Shown piece after piece: positions 8,800 to 18,037 of a DNA stretch of 18,037 nt (the stretch's first letter is position 1; each line of letters starts with the position of its first letter). The position numbers and the translations under genes are program-made. The DNA is taken from positions 15,050 to 33,086 of the forward strand of contig NW_004440415.1 in the NCBI RefSeq assembly GCF_000330505.1, in the 5' to 3' direction. The DNA is from Entamoeba invadens IP1 (lineage: Eukaryota > Evosea > Mastigamoebida > Endamoebidae). The notes below the pieces were generated by a model. It saw only the letters and a program-made list of their open reading frames with translations, was not told the DNA's origin and searched no databases.

Positions 8800-11736
8800 C
8801 CGGCCAAGCAAACACAAATTTATCGGCAAAAAAGCTGTGGCTCATTTTTATGAGCTATTAAAAAAAAGAAACTAAAAAATAAAAAAATATCAATTAAAAA
8901 ATCGAAGACTTTGGAAAAACAAATATTTCTTTGTTTTCAAAATGTGACTAATTCGAATTTCATTTATCCCAAAGCTAAATTTTTAGTTTTTTATCATTTT
9001 GTTGATAATTGTTGATAAATTTGTTTTTATAGCACAAACTATCTAAAAAACTCGAATAATAAACCAATGTCTGTATTATCTACAGTGAATACAGTAACTG
9101 CGAATGATGGTACAAGTGTCTGGGAACAAATTAAAACGAAAAAACTGATCAAAAGTTCAGCTTCAAAGTGGATAGATATCCAGAAGTCCATGGAATAACC
9201 GACGAAACAACGCCTTATGAAATATTTAGTTTATTTTTTACTAAAGAGTTGAAAGATTTTGTTATCCTTCAATCGAATAACTATGGGAAAGTCGCCATCA
9301 AAAACAAGAAAGGCAAACAAGTTTTCAAAGAAATCACAGAAATAGAATTGGATGCATTCCTTTCGGTATCAATTTCACAAGCCAACTATCAAGACACAAA
9401 GCGTCCACTTTCTTCTTTGTGGAAAGGACTCGCTTCAAAGCCAATGTACACTGGACCCATCAGCGTTGAAAGGTATTCTGAAATAAAGTGGGCATTACGT
9501 TTCGACACAGAGGCGGCAAGCCGAGTTAATCAAATACATTTGGAAGAAGTCCATTATGAAGAAATTGAGGAAGACCAAATTCACTGTGTAAATGATGATA
9601 CTTATGACCCACTTGATCAAGTAATTGAAGTATCCAGAAAAAGAACGACGCCATTAATTTCTGATGACCACCGTCCAATTCCAACATTCGACCAAATTGT
9701 TGGAAAAATGGATGAAACCCAACCAAAAAGTAGTGTTTTTACTCATATTATCCAAGATACACAAGATATAAACCATCAAATAATTGTCCCAACGCAACAG
9801 AATATTCTTACACAACCACATTCTCAATTCATTGGTAATTCGAGTGATATTAGTTCGATTGATGGATTTCACTTCGTACCACTATGCAACAGTAACAATT
9901 TAGTGTAAAAAAATATGAATATAAATAAAATAACACAACAAGACAACACAAATGGCTTCCATCAAACACAAAAACCAAGCCAAGCCAATATAATAGATGT
10001 TCACAATTTAAATAATACAATTCCTATCACTAAATACACTTCTCAGAGTTTGAACACCTTAAAACAAATAAACGATAATCAATATCAAAATGGTCTTAAT
10101 TTTGAAGACCAAAGAAACTCACTTTACCCAGATGACGAACTCAACTGGGACAATTTCAATTTTATCAATCAACTTCTTTCTTTATTTCATTCAAAATTAA
10201 TCGAAGTTCAAAAAACTATATTTAGAAACTTATCTGAGTTGAGCATTGATGAAGATTTGTATCGTTTTTTGGTCGGTGGGTGAATGTTACTAATATGAAG
10301 AATAAACCTTCAAAATATGGAATCAAATTCTTCTTGTTGGATGATTCTGTATGTGGTTTTATAATGAATTTGCAAGTCTACAGAGGGGCTTTTAATGGCA
10401 AGCATGTTAATAATCTTGGGTCTAAAGTTGTCGTTCAATTGATGAAAGAGCTTAGCAAAGAACAATTGGGCAATAAAAATAATTTGGTTAATTTGACCAC
10501 TAATAGGTTCTTCACTTCTGTATCAACTGCTGAAATTTTAATAGAACATTTTGTTACTTTGACTGGTACTGTCAATTCTAAAAGGAAATTTGTACCAAGT
10601 ACTCTTGTAATAAACAAGAAGTCGACTGACGATTACAGACAATTTAAACTATTAAAGACTGTTCCAAATGCCGAAATTGTTATGGTAAATATCAAAGACA
10701 AGAATCGCAGTGTGTTAATTCTAGCCTGTCGCAAATTAAATATTATTTACCACAACGAACCCAAACGTTTCAACGTCAACATAATATACAATAAATTTAT
10801 GGGAGGCGTTGATGTCGCTGATCGACTGATGAAAGCATATTCAACTAAGAGAGCATCTCGACGCTGGTCATCAGCTCTTTTTTATCATATTCTAGACATC
10901 GCCATTCACAACGCCTATTTATTATATATTTGGTCCAAAGTTGATTATAAGCCATCAGACTTTGTTGATGATTTCGAAGAAAAAGGAGATACCGTCGTTG
11001 TAAATGAGACCGGAAGTTCCACGATTTTAAATCGATGTAATTTAGAATCAAGTGAAATATCAAAACCATCCACATCAAAACAACAAAAAATGACATCAGA
11101 AGAAAAATTTTGTGTATATTTTGAATCAAAAATTGCCAAAAACCCAAGAATCAATTTTTATGAGCAACTATCACTTCAGCTTGGAAAACAGAATGCTATA
11201 TCAAGACTGTCACAAAATCTTCCATACGAAACAAAAATAAAAATTGCTCGTTATTTGGGTGTAAATTTTGAAGAAACGAATACATTATTAGAGACAAGTC
11301 CTCTTGTCCCTAAAGGAAGTGGAAGGTGCCATATTTAATTTAAATCAGGTGAAGATAGAGTATCAAAGTGTTGTTTCAAGTATCGATGTTGTGTATGTGG
11401 TTTACATGTCTGTAAATACCACTTTGAAAATGTATGTGATTTGTGTAGAGGTAATACCATCACAAAAGCTTGTGAACTTGGCAAAATCCGCCGTGAAAAA
11501 TAATTATTTTTTATTATTTTATAAACTATTTTTTGAAAAATTTATAATAATTGTTATTATTTGTTTTTTTGCTTTTTTAAATATAATAAAAAACTAAAAA
11601 TACTTTATTTTAAAAATAAAAATTCAAAAATGATTAAAATAAATTTATGCATTTGATAATGGTAAAAAAATACTCAAAATGCCTATGAAAAGAAAAGTGA
11701 TCATTAATTTAAGCTTTCCTTAGTTGCTTGGGTTAA
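8796..11736 (+). mobile_element. Decayed piggyBac element (boundaries tentative)
   Basis: The piggyBac transposase relic is certain, but the ends are not. TTAA at 8796-8799 is followed by CCGGCCAAGCAA, and TTAA at 11733-11736 is preceded by the complement of CCCAAGCAACTAAGG. The two share CCAAGCAA next to TTAA, the universal piggyBac target. The spacing from TTAA differs by three bases and further TIR similarity is weak. A second candidate left end is TTATCCCAAAGCTAA near 8964, closer to the gene and with CCC as usual, but with TTAT instead of TTAA. Confidence 0.45.
9067..11503 (+). pseudogene. piggyBac transposase, multiply disrupted
   Basis: The ATG at 9067 gives MSVLSTVNTVTANDGTSVWE. The frame shifts in an A-run near 9140 and continues through the piggyBac N-terminal domain (PYEIFSLFFTKELKDFV, NYG, RPLSSLWKG, ISVERYSEIKWALRFDT). 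A long polar stretch follows, with an in-frame TAA at 9906-9908. Then comes SIDEDLYRF with the first catalytic Asp (10248-10250). A frameshift at about 10273-10280 leads into NKPSKYGIKFFLLDD. The second catalytic position reads TTNRFFTS, Asn (10502-10504) where Asp is expected. GGVDVADRLMKAY carries the third Asp (10811-10813). TAA at 11336-11338 interrupts the Cys-rich C-terminal domain, which continues in the same frame with eight Cys and two His from 11369 to 11446 and ends at 11503. This element type excises precisely at TTAA, but this copy cannot be active. Confidence 0.92.
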
Positions 11737-12960
11737 TTAATGATAAAAAAACAAATGGATTATCAACAACACACTCATCTTTTTTTCATGCTAATTTTTT
11801 GTCTGTTTGTAAGTCGTAGTAGCTTATACACGTGCCTCCAATTCAGTTTCATATATTTTTTGTCAAGTTTGATCTTTGTCAAGTCATAGTATTAACCTTT
11901 AATTGTTCAGCTATCTAAATCAAAATCGTATCGTTCTTCTTCTCAATATTTTATTGATCAACTTGGACTGTCAAGTCGTTTTTTCTGTGCTATTTTTAAA
12001 TCGTGTTATTTGTCATATGTGAACTGAACTTTCTTCAATTTGCTATCAGTTGCCTTTTTACATCATTTGCACTATTAGATTTTTGTGTTTCGGAACCAAA
12101 ATGTGCTAAAATTTTAGTGACTCTGATATTTAACGTGTTATTGTTCGATTGTCATAAATTAACCTTAGGAAGTTAAAACTTGATATTTTATATCAATATT
12201 AGTAATTAATTAATAAATCAATTTATCTGTATTTATAAAGATTAAAAAACAAAAAAAACTAAAATTTAAAAGAAACGAGAAAGTTAAAAATTGCGACATT
12301 ATTACGATAAAATATCAATAAACACAACCGAGGACAAATGTAAACATTGTTTCTTTGTGACTTTCTTTATACCGAGTTATTTATTTGTTTTTGTAATTTT
12401 TACAACCACGTTTAATTATAAGGACTTTTTTGTATAATGGCTTGATTTTTTTGTTATTTATTATGTTTTTATTATTTTATAAAAAATATAAATATCTAGT
12501 TTTTATTCTAGCAATAATAATTTTCGAAAAATAACTCCTTAACTATATAAAATATTTGATATTTAACAATAGTTTTATCGAAACAACCACAATGAATGTC
12601 ATTCGTGGTGTTGTTTCGTAAATGATTTTAATTATTTAAATGATTTATTAATATTTAATAATTATATTATTAAATAAATATAGTATTCTTTAAAAAATTT
12701 CCTTATAACTTAAAATGGTGAATGATTTTAAAGGCTCAAAAAACTTGGTGTTATTTATATTGATTTGTTTTATCAAAATATTTCTTATTATTTAGCGTTA
12801 TTCCTTTTTTGGGCTGTGTATTGTAATACTTATAATAAACTTCAAATATAGGTAAAGTATGTTATAAACTCAAAATTTCCCGATTTTTAGACACTTGAAT
12901 TAAGTTCAATGTAATTTTTAGTGTTTATTGATAATTCCTTGAAATTGTTTACAAAGACGA
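11737..12960. other. Gene-free stretch between piggyBac and the intact LRR gene
   Basis: No supportable gene is present. On the minus strand around 12060-11785 one frame reads as charged, coding-like text (KLKKVQFTYDK, EEERYDFDLDS, ARVYKLLRLTNRQKISMKKR), but it holds several stops and I do not recognise it; it may be an old gene relic. A strong imperfect hairpin at 12579-12618 is listed separately. The rest is A/T-rich. Confidence 0.5.
12579..12618. repeat. 40-bp imperfect palindrome with 3-base loop
   Basis: CGAAACAAC at 12579-12587 pairs with GTTGTTTCG at 12610-12618, and the inner AATGA (12591-12595) pairs with TCATT (12599-12603) across the loop ATG. CAC and GTG pair between them, with a small bulge on the right arm. 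No coding or terminator context is visible, so it may be the core of a foldback element. Confidence 0.75.
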
Positions 12961-12969
12961 ATTTTGAAA

Positions 12970-12977
12970 TATTTAAA
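12970..12977 (+). promoter_or_regulatory. TATA-like box of the intact LRR gene
   Basis: TATTTAAA ends 25 bases before the ATG at 13003. It matches the Entamoeba TATA-like consensus and sits at the same spacing as in the minus-strand paralogue. An AATGAAAAACT follows at 12981-12991, roughly where a GAAC-type element would lie. Confidence 0.5.
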
Positions 12978-13002
12978 AAAATGAAAAACTGTGGATTTTA
13001 AA

Positions 13003-13887
13003 ATGTATGGACTTTCTGGTGATCACGTCATGGTAGTCTCGAAGTACTTTAAGACAATTAACGACTTCATCAATTTAGAATTGGTATGCAAAAAGTTCCG
13101 TGGTAATATGGAAAAGTTTCACTTCAACCCAATTCCGTTAAATTCAAAAACATTTAAATACTTTCCAAACATTGAGACACTTCATTTGTGGGATATAGAC
13201 GATGAAGGCTTTTTCGATGGATTTCTAATCAACGCAAAAGAAAAGAAAAAATGTGGAGATAAAGCTGTTTCAAAGAAAAAGTTATGTCTTATTGTGTGGT
13301 TTGAAGTTGATTTTGAAACAATCGACAGAATTCAAAGTCGAAAAATCAAATATCAAAATGTTACTTACACTCAATATAATAGAAAGAAATATGGTAATAA
13401 CATACCATCGGGTGTAAGTTCCATTGATGATATGTGTTTCGATGGATGTAGTAATCTAAGCAGTGTTATAATACCATCAAGTGTTACATCAATTGGGAAT
13501 TATTGTTTTTATGAATGTAGTAATTTAAGAAGTCTAACAATACCATTGGGTGTTATATCAATTGGTTATAATTGTTTTAATAAATGCAGCAGTTTAAGCA
13601 GTGTCATAATTCCACCAAGTGTTACATCACTTGGTGAATATTGTTTCGGTGAATGTAGTAATATATGCAGTGTCATTATACCATCAAGTGTGAGATCAAT
13701 TGGCGATTATTGTTTTTATAAATGTAAAAGTTTAAGCAGTATTAACATTTCACCAATTGTTACATCTATTGGCGATTATTGTTTTGATGAATGCAGTAGT
13801 TTAAGCAGTATTACAATACCATCGAGTGTTATATCAATAAATGATAATTGTTTTTTATCGAACACTATAGTTCATCAAAGCAAATGA
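13003..13887 (+). CDS. BspA-like leucine-rich repeat protein with F-box-like N-terminus
   Basis: This is an intact 294-residue protein. I chose the ATG at 13003 because the paralogue's similarity begins within a dozen residues of it, a TATTTAAA box lies just upstream, and an earlier ATG (12981) stops after six codons. Residues about 8-80 form an F-box-like, leucine-containing region (HVMVVSKYFKTINDFINLEL, then ETLHLWDIDDEGFFDGF). A basic linker follows (AKEKKKCGDKAVSKKK). From about residue 132 there are six full 23-residue repeats and a truncated seventh of the pattern IPSSVTSIGxxCFxxCxxLxx, the BspA/Treponema LRR type. The repeats should stack into a solenoid for protein binding. Entamoeba has large families of these, some shown at the cell surface. 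This one has no visible signal peptide, membrane segment or C-terminal CaaX box (it ends IVHQSK), so a cytosolic or F-box adaptor role is as likely. Specific partners are unknown. Confidence 0.88.
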   Translation: MYGLSGDHVMVVSKYFKTINDFINLELVCKKFRGNMEKFHFNPIPLNSKTFKYFPNIETLHLWDIDDEGFFDGFLINAKEKKKCGDKAVSKKKLCLIVWFEVDFETIDRIQSRKIKYQNVTYTQYNRKKYGNNIPSGVSSIDDMCFDGCSNLSSVIIPSSVTSIGNYCFYECSNLRSLTIPLGVISIGYNCFNKCSSLSSVIIPPSVTSLGEYCFGECSNICSVIIPSSVRSIGDYCFYKCKSLSSINISPIVTSIGDYCFDECSSLSSITIPSSVISINDNCFLSNTIVHQSK

Positions 13888-16764
13888 GATAATTTACTTA
13901 TTACTTATTTGGTTAAAAAACATTGATAAAATTAATTGATAATTTTGAAATTGATAAAATCGAAATATTTTTATAATTGAGTATTTCAGCCCACCCCCAC
14001 TTACCCTTGAGGTAGTAAATTAACTTGTATTGGAGATGGTGTAAATTAGTAAATATATACCAAGTCATGATTAAAATGATGCATTGTGAACAGATCAATT
14101 CATACCATCATACAATGATAATATTTTTAATTATAACAAGTATCATACAGTTAAAGTAAATACAATTATAATTACGACAAATAGACACCTTTGACTGTAA
14201 ATACAATTAAACATAAACAGTACCGTGATTATTGATATAAACAATATTATCTCTATTCATTTACAGTAAAAAGCATCTATTTGTGGGCCAATGGACCAAT
14301 CAAATGTAAAACCCAAAAATAATTATTTTGCTCTAAAATTTTGAATTTAGATACATTTAAATAAAAATAAGTGTTTTTATAATTAAAATATTCTAATATC
14401 ATTAAAATATTTCATTTTTATGTATAAAATAGTGAAAAAAAATATACTACACAATTATATAATTAATCCACAAATAATAATTTTTATATTTTTGAAAACC
14501 CACAAATATATGCTTTTTAAGACATATGACTGGATGAGACCCATTAATTGGATACATGTATCTATTTTTTTTCTATCCACTGGACAAACCAGTTTCCATG
14601 GATGGCAAAAATAAAACTTATATAAATAGATTATATGTTTTTTTTGTAAACAAAATTTTATTTTGCCGAATTTTTTTTTCAATGTTTGTAAAATCAAAAA
14701 AATATTCAGATGTATTCGAACATTAAAACAATAGTAATTATAAATCAAAAATTCTCAAAGTACATCGTTGTATAAAAACATTGTACATATTTTAAAAGAT
14801 AATTATATTAAATCAAGACATAATTACAAAAATTATAATAAAATATCAAACTTATCAAATATCAAAAGTGTGATTTCCACAACGTTGTATTTGTATCAAA
14901 AACCCAATTAATAAACTTTCAAACAAAAACACAACTAAATTAGTTGTTTGTTCTTTGTTTTTGTTGTATATCAAGTCTTCTATAATATCAATATTTACAA
15001 ACGTCTGTTATTTCAGTGTTTTCCTTGACATTCTGATGTGTACAAATATATTCAACATCAATACAAATGTAAACGACAATACACATTTTTTAATAACATT
15101 AATAATAGTGTAATTATACTCACATTTAAAAATATTCTTAACAATAAACATAAATAACATTAAGTGATAAATGAAATATCAATTAAATTTTTTAAACAAT
15201 TTCAATTTATTACTAAAACATACACAATTAATATTTTAAAAATACATATTTAATTTATTAAATTTGATTTTTAAAAGTTCTCAATTGTTTCCAGTTTTTT
15301 AAGTCTGAACAACATAAAATGTAGATAAACAATAATATATAACAACACTATCATCTAATTTAAAGAATAAAATTATGATACATTTATACTTGAAACGTGT
15401 TTATATGTATAACTAAACTAAGAATATGTTTATTGTTGATTCATGATAAAATAATATAACACTAATTCAAAAAACATTTTATTAGTTGTTATCATTTATT
15501 TACACATACCAATAAAATAATATGATACTTATTAAAGTATTGTATTAAACAGAAAGATCATCACGTTGTGTTGATTTCCCTTAAACAATCAATTTAAATT
15601 TATTATGTGCATGTTAATGTGAGCCACAAGTCGGAACCTAAAAATATTTTAAATTGTGTTATTCTCTTAATATTGATGTTATATTTTGAATTTTTAGTTT
15701 CATGTTTCATGTTTACATATTTTACAATAACCACTTTTTAATTTTAGGCTGTTTTTCAAATAAAAGTGTAACAAATAACAGTAAAACCCAATACACCAAG
15801 TGTTGTTATTAAATTATTAATAATATTATTAAATAGGTGCCTCCATCTTAATTGATTGTGATATTTGTGGTATTATAGAAATACATATATTTACTGTTGT
15901 GTTTTTTGTATTTTGAAAAACAATAAAACAAAAGTTAAGAAAAAATAATTGTATTTGATGTCTCACTTAGATGTAATTCTCAACAAAATATGTTAAATGC
16001 TAATTGAAAACCTCCAAATAGTTTCACAATAAAATTGATAACAATTGGTTATTATAATTTTTCTTTGTTTCAACAATATGTCAAATAATTTACACAATAG
16101 TTACAATGAATAATAAAGAATAACAATGTTATTAAAAGTCATTATTTAACTGTAAATTATATTTATATATACAATATTATATATCTATTATTAATTGATT
16201 TAAACATATAAACATGTTAATAAATTTGTTATATAAATAATTAACCGCTATTTTTTAAGGGTAAATAATGGTAAAAATTGAGTTATTTGTGTGACATTTT
16301 TTTTAAAACAGAAAAAACAATTCATTGTGATTGATTTTATTGTGTGACTTAATAATATGGTCGTATTTTTCTTCCGAAACTTTTTCTTCATAATTACATA
16401 AAAATAAAATAATGTAAATTTGTTATTTAACTAACATTTTATTATTTTTATAATACAACAAACAAGATTAATCACGTGTATTTTATAAACACAACAAAAT
16501 TAACACATGAATTAAGTTGAACTATTTATTGAATATAAATTTATAATAATTTAAATTTAGTTGATTTAAAGAGTTTCACTGTCAATGACTAAACTTTCAT
16601 TTCGAAAAGTCCAAATATAATATAAGGCAACTTATGAATTTAAACACAATACATTAAACAAAAACCATAAAACATTAAACCAAGTTTAAGAGTATATATT
16701 TGTTTACAACAATTTTTATTATCAACTTATTGCTCTAAAACATTTTAACATGAGATACAGTCAA
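13888..16764. other. Gene-free A+T-rich stretch of nearly 2.9 kb
   Basis: I find no gene. Frames such as 14420-14614 (plus) and 14455-14748 (minus) overlap, are Ile/Phe/Lys/Tyr-rich and have no recognisable motif. Repeated TACAGT-type modules occur at 14146-14200 and 14263-14284, and GTAAATACAATTA is repeated at 14156-14168 and 14197-14209. They may be scraps of Tc1/mariner-type ends. From about 14,750 onward I see only A/T-rich sequence. Confidence 0.5.
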
Positions 16765-16832
16765 TATATTTGCTCTGTGTCAAATGGTTAAAAAACTTCA
16801 ATAAAAATTATTATGAACAAAATAATTGTTTA
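16765..16832 (+). repeat. Direct repeat flanking the pogo-like element, left copy
   Basis: The stretch 16786-16832 matches 17610-17655 with few differences, and weaker similarity extends back to 16765 and 17591. The left copy ends exactly in the TA that borders the pogo-like element. This suggests a tandem repeat interrupted at or near its unit border by the insertion, or a duplication of flanking DNA. Confidence 0.8.
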
Positions 16833-16877
16833 CAGTGGTATTCACTTTAGATCCTTTACCCGGCATTTTAAATAATT

Positions 16878-17242
16878 TTATTTTGAAATAATACAATGAA
16901 TGTATTTGCATTCTTTCAAAAAGTATACTTTCCTTGACAACATATAATAATCAATTGGTATTCCCGCTTTACGAACTTCATGAAACCAATTGATCATTGC
17001 TTCCTCAAGTTCCAGGTTCTGTAATTTTCTTATTCGTTTATACGAGGATAAAAAATTATCAATGTTTCTTTAGAAATTGAACGCAAATGATAAACTTGCT
17101 TTGGAGAAATTACTATTTTCAGTTGTTGTCCGACAACTTTGATTACTTTTTGTGAATTTTGATAAGGATCAATTAATTCAATAATTTTCATTTTGTCTCG
17201 AAACATCAATGATGTTCTTGTTTTAACACATTTAGATTGCAT
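16878..17242 (-). pseudogene. pogo/Tigger-like transposase remnant, CENP-B-type DNA-binding region only
   Basis: The ATG at 17242 starts MQSKCVKTRTSLMFRDKMKI, resembling the Psq/CENP-B-type N-terminal helix-turn-helix of pogo transposases (a basic start followed by dKmkIIel). The frame stops at TAA 17032-17030. An overlapping frame continues with LQNLELEEAMINWFHEVRK and AGIPIDYYMLSRKVYF, which fits the second (Tc5/CENP-B) helix-turn-helix pattern, lEeal.nWf...r..gipi. It ends at 16878. No catalytic DDE domain follows, and the element's left TIR lies only 45 bp further on. Such proteins bind the TIR. This copy has one frameshift and could at most give the first helix-turn-helix. Confidence 0.65.
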
Positions 17243-17521
17243 TAAAACTTAATGATTTAACAGATTTTTTTGAAGTTTTTAAGTCAAAAAATAGATACAA
17301 AAGTTTTATTTATTATGTTAATTGTGTTCATACATTTGTCTTTGTTTTTTGATTTATTATAAAATTTATTATTTCTTTAAGATAAAAATAAATGCCAATT
17401 GTTTTCAAGATATAGGCAACGTGTTTATTTTGGTTAGAAAAAAAATAATAATCAAAAAAAATATTTTTGTGACAAAAAACAAACCGAGGTATTTTTTGTT
17501 AATTATATAATTCCTCATTTT

Positions 17522-17572
17522 TTCCCTTATATCGAATAACATTGGTACCCGGTATTCCCTTATATCGAATAA
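17522..17572 (+). repeat. Paired 18-mers in the right end of the pogo-like element
   Basis: TTCCCTTATATCGAATAA occurs at 17522-17539 and again at 17555-17572, a period of 33 bp, with a central GGTACC. The outer copy lies in the TIR. Duplicated binding sites near the end are typical of transposase recognition regions. Confidence 0.85.
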
Positions 17573-17590
17573 TGACTGTATATAAAAATA

Positions 17591-17655
17591 AATATTCTCG
17601 GTGTCCAAGGGTTAAAAACTTCAATAAAAATCCTTATGAACAAAATAATTGTTTA
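17591..17655 (+). repeat. Direct repeat flanking the pogo-like element, right copy
   Basis: This is the partner of 16765-16832; the best-matching part is 17610-17655. It ends in TTGTTTA, the same context that on the left is joined to the element, so it resembles an unoccupied target site. Confidence 0.8.
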
Positions 17656-18037
17656 ATGTTACAAACAATCAAAATTAATCAATTTTTTAATTAAAATTTT
17701 TAATTAAAATTTTTAATAACACACAAAATCAAATAGTAACAACACCAATACAGTTTAAATAACAATAAAAAGGTGTAGCAAACAGGATCCTTGATTTTGA
17801 ACAGGAAAATCAATAGTATGTTTTCATTTTAATTGTTTGAATCACATATAGGTGTAAACTCTTGAATTAAAAATATTTAAAACAAAAAAATTATAAACTC
17901 ACAAAAAAGAATAAACCACGTTATTGTTTATACATTGTAACTTATACTTGTGTAAATTTGTACCTTAACCAACATAATAACTATATTTAAATTAAATAAT
18001 TATTTAAAACTGTTGTTTTGTAACAAGTATATATTGT
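17656..18037. other. Gene-free A+T-rich end of the window
   Basis: No gene is seen. A 13-bp tandem repeat (TTTTTAATTAAAA, two full units and a partial third) lies at 17684-17717. An 8-bp inverted repeat (TTGATTTT with AAAATCAA, 7-base loop) follows around 17791-17813. Confidence 0.55.

Larger units (their letters stand above)
16833..17578 (-). mobile_element. Internally deleted pogo/Tigger-like element, TA target site
   Basis: The ends begin CAGT next to TA at 16831-16832 and 17579-17580. The left end reads CAGTGGTATTCAC and the right, inverted, CAGTCATTATTCGATATAAG, with TACCCGG or its complement at a similar depth in each. The 746 bp between them hold only the DNA-binding part of a pogo/Tigger transposase on the minus strand. 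Full elements of this group exceed 2 kb, so the DDE catalytic domain is deleted. The left TIR is divergent, so that boundary is the less certain one. Confidence 0.6.

Noticed and set aside
9526..9872. Minus-strand frames inside the piggyBac region
   Set aside because: They are shadows of the plus-strand transposase, which has clear family motifs.
14263..16157. A long mariner-type element from TACAGT at 14263 to ACTGTA near 16155
   Set aside because: Only the outermost few bases match, there is no internal transposase, and TACAGT is common in this window.
17405..17608. Minus-strand open frame with a repeated FDIRE motif
   Set aside because: The repeated motif is just the paired 18-mers of the pogo-like end read in one frame.

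Overview
This window looks like nuclear DNA of an Entamoeba. The best guess is a species related to E. invadens or E. moshkovskii, because piggyBac, Mutator and Tc1/mariner-type DNA transposons sit together here with BspA-like leucine-rich repeat genes and a Ras-type GTPase. The genus call is an inference from gene content, very high A+T, short 5' leaders and TATTTAAA promoter boxes. It was not tested by a database search. Only one convincing intact protein gene is present; almost everything else recognisable is a pseudogene or a transposon.

Layout. 1-971 is gene-free and carries a strong hairpin, a 16-bp tandem repeat and a short inverted repeat. 972-1762 is a probable non-autonomous Tc1/mariner-type element flanked by TA. 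1908-2486 is a decayed Ras/Rap-like GTPase gene. 2487-3954 is gene-free. 3955-5003 (minus) is a broken F-box-like/BspA leucine-rich repeat gene. 5416-8799 is a broken HSP70 gene fragment split in two by a complete Mutator-like element (5581-8367) with long terminal inverted repeats and a perfect 9-bp target duplication. About 8.8-11.74 kb is a decayed piggyBac element whose transposase (9067-11503) has two frameshifts, two in-frame stops and one catalytic Asp changed to Asn. 13003-13887 (plus) is the intact paralogue of the broken leucine-rich repeat gene. 13888-16740 is gene-free. 16833-17578 is an internally deleted pogo/Tigger-like element that keeps only the DNA-binding part of its transposase. 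It is flanked by a direct repeat of about 65 bp. The remainder to 18037 is gene-free.

How it fits together. The two leucine-rich repeat genes are divergent and near-identical in parts of their 5' coding regions, and they bracket the HSP70 relic with its Mutator and piggyBac insertions. This resembles a transposon sink between an inverted gene duplication. I see no multi-gene functional pathway. The most informative signals are in transposon ends: a 14-bp-phased heptamer array in the Mutator TIRs, a (TA)n expansion in only one of those TIRs, and paired 18-mers in one pogo end. Frameshifts in several genes fall at or near short homopolymers, so some may be assembly errors.
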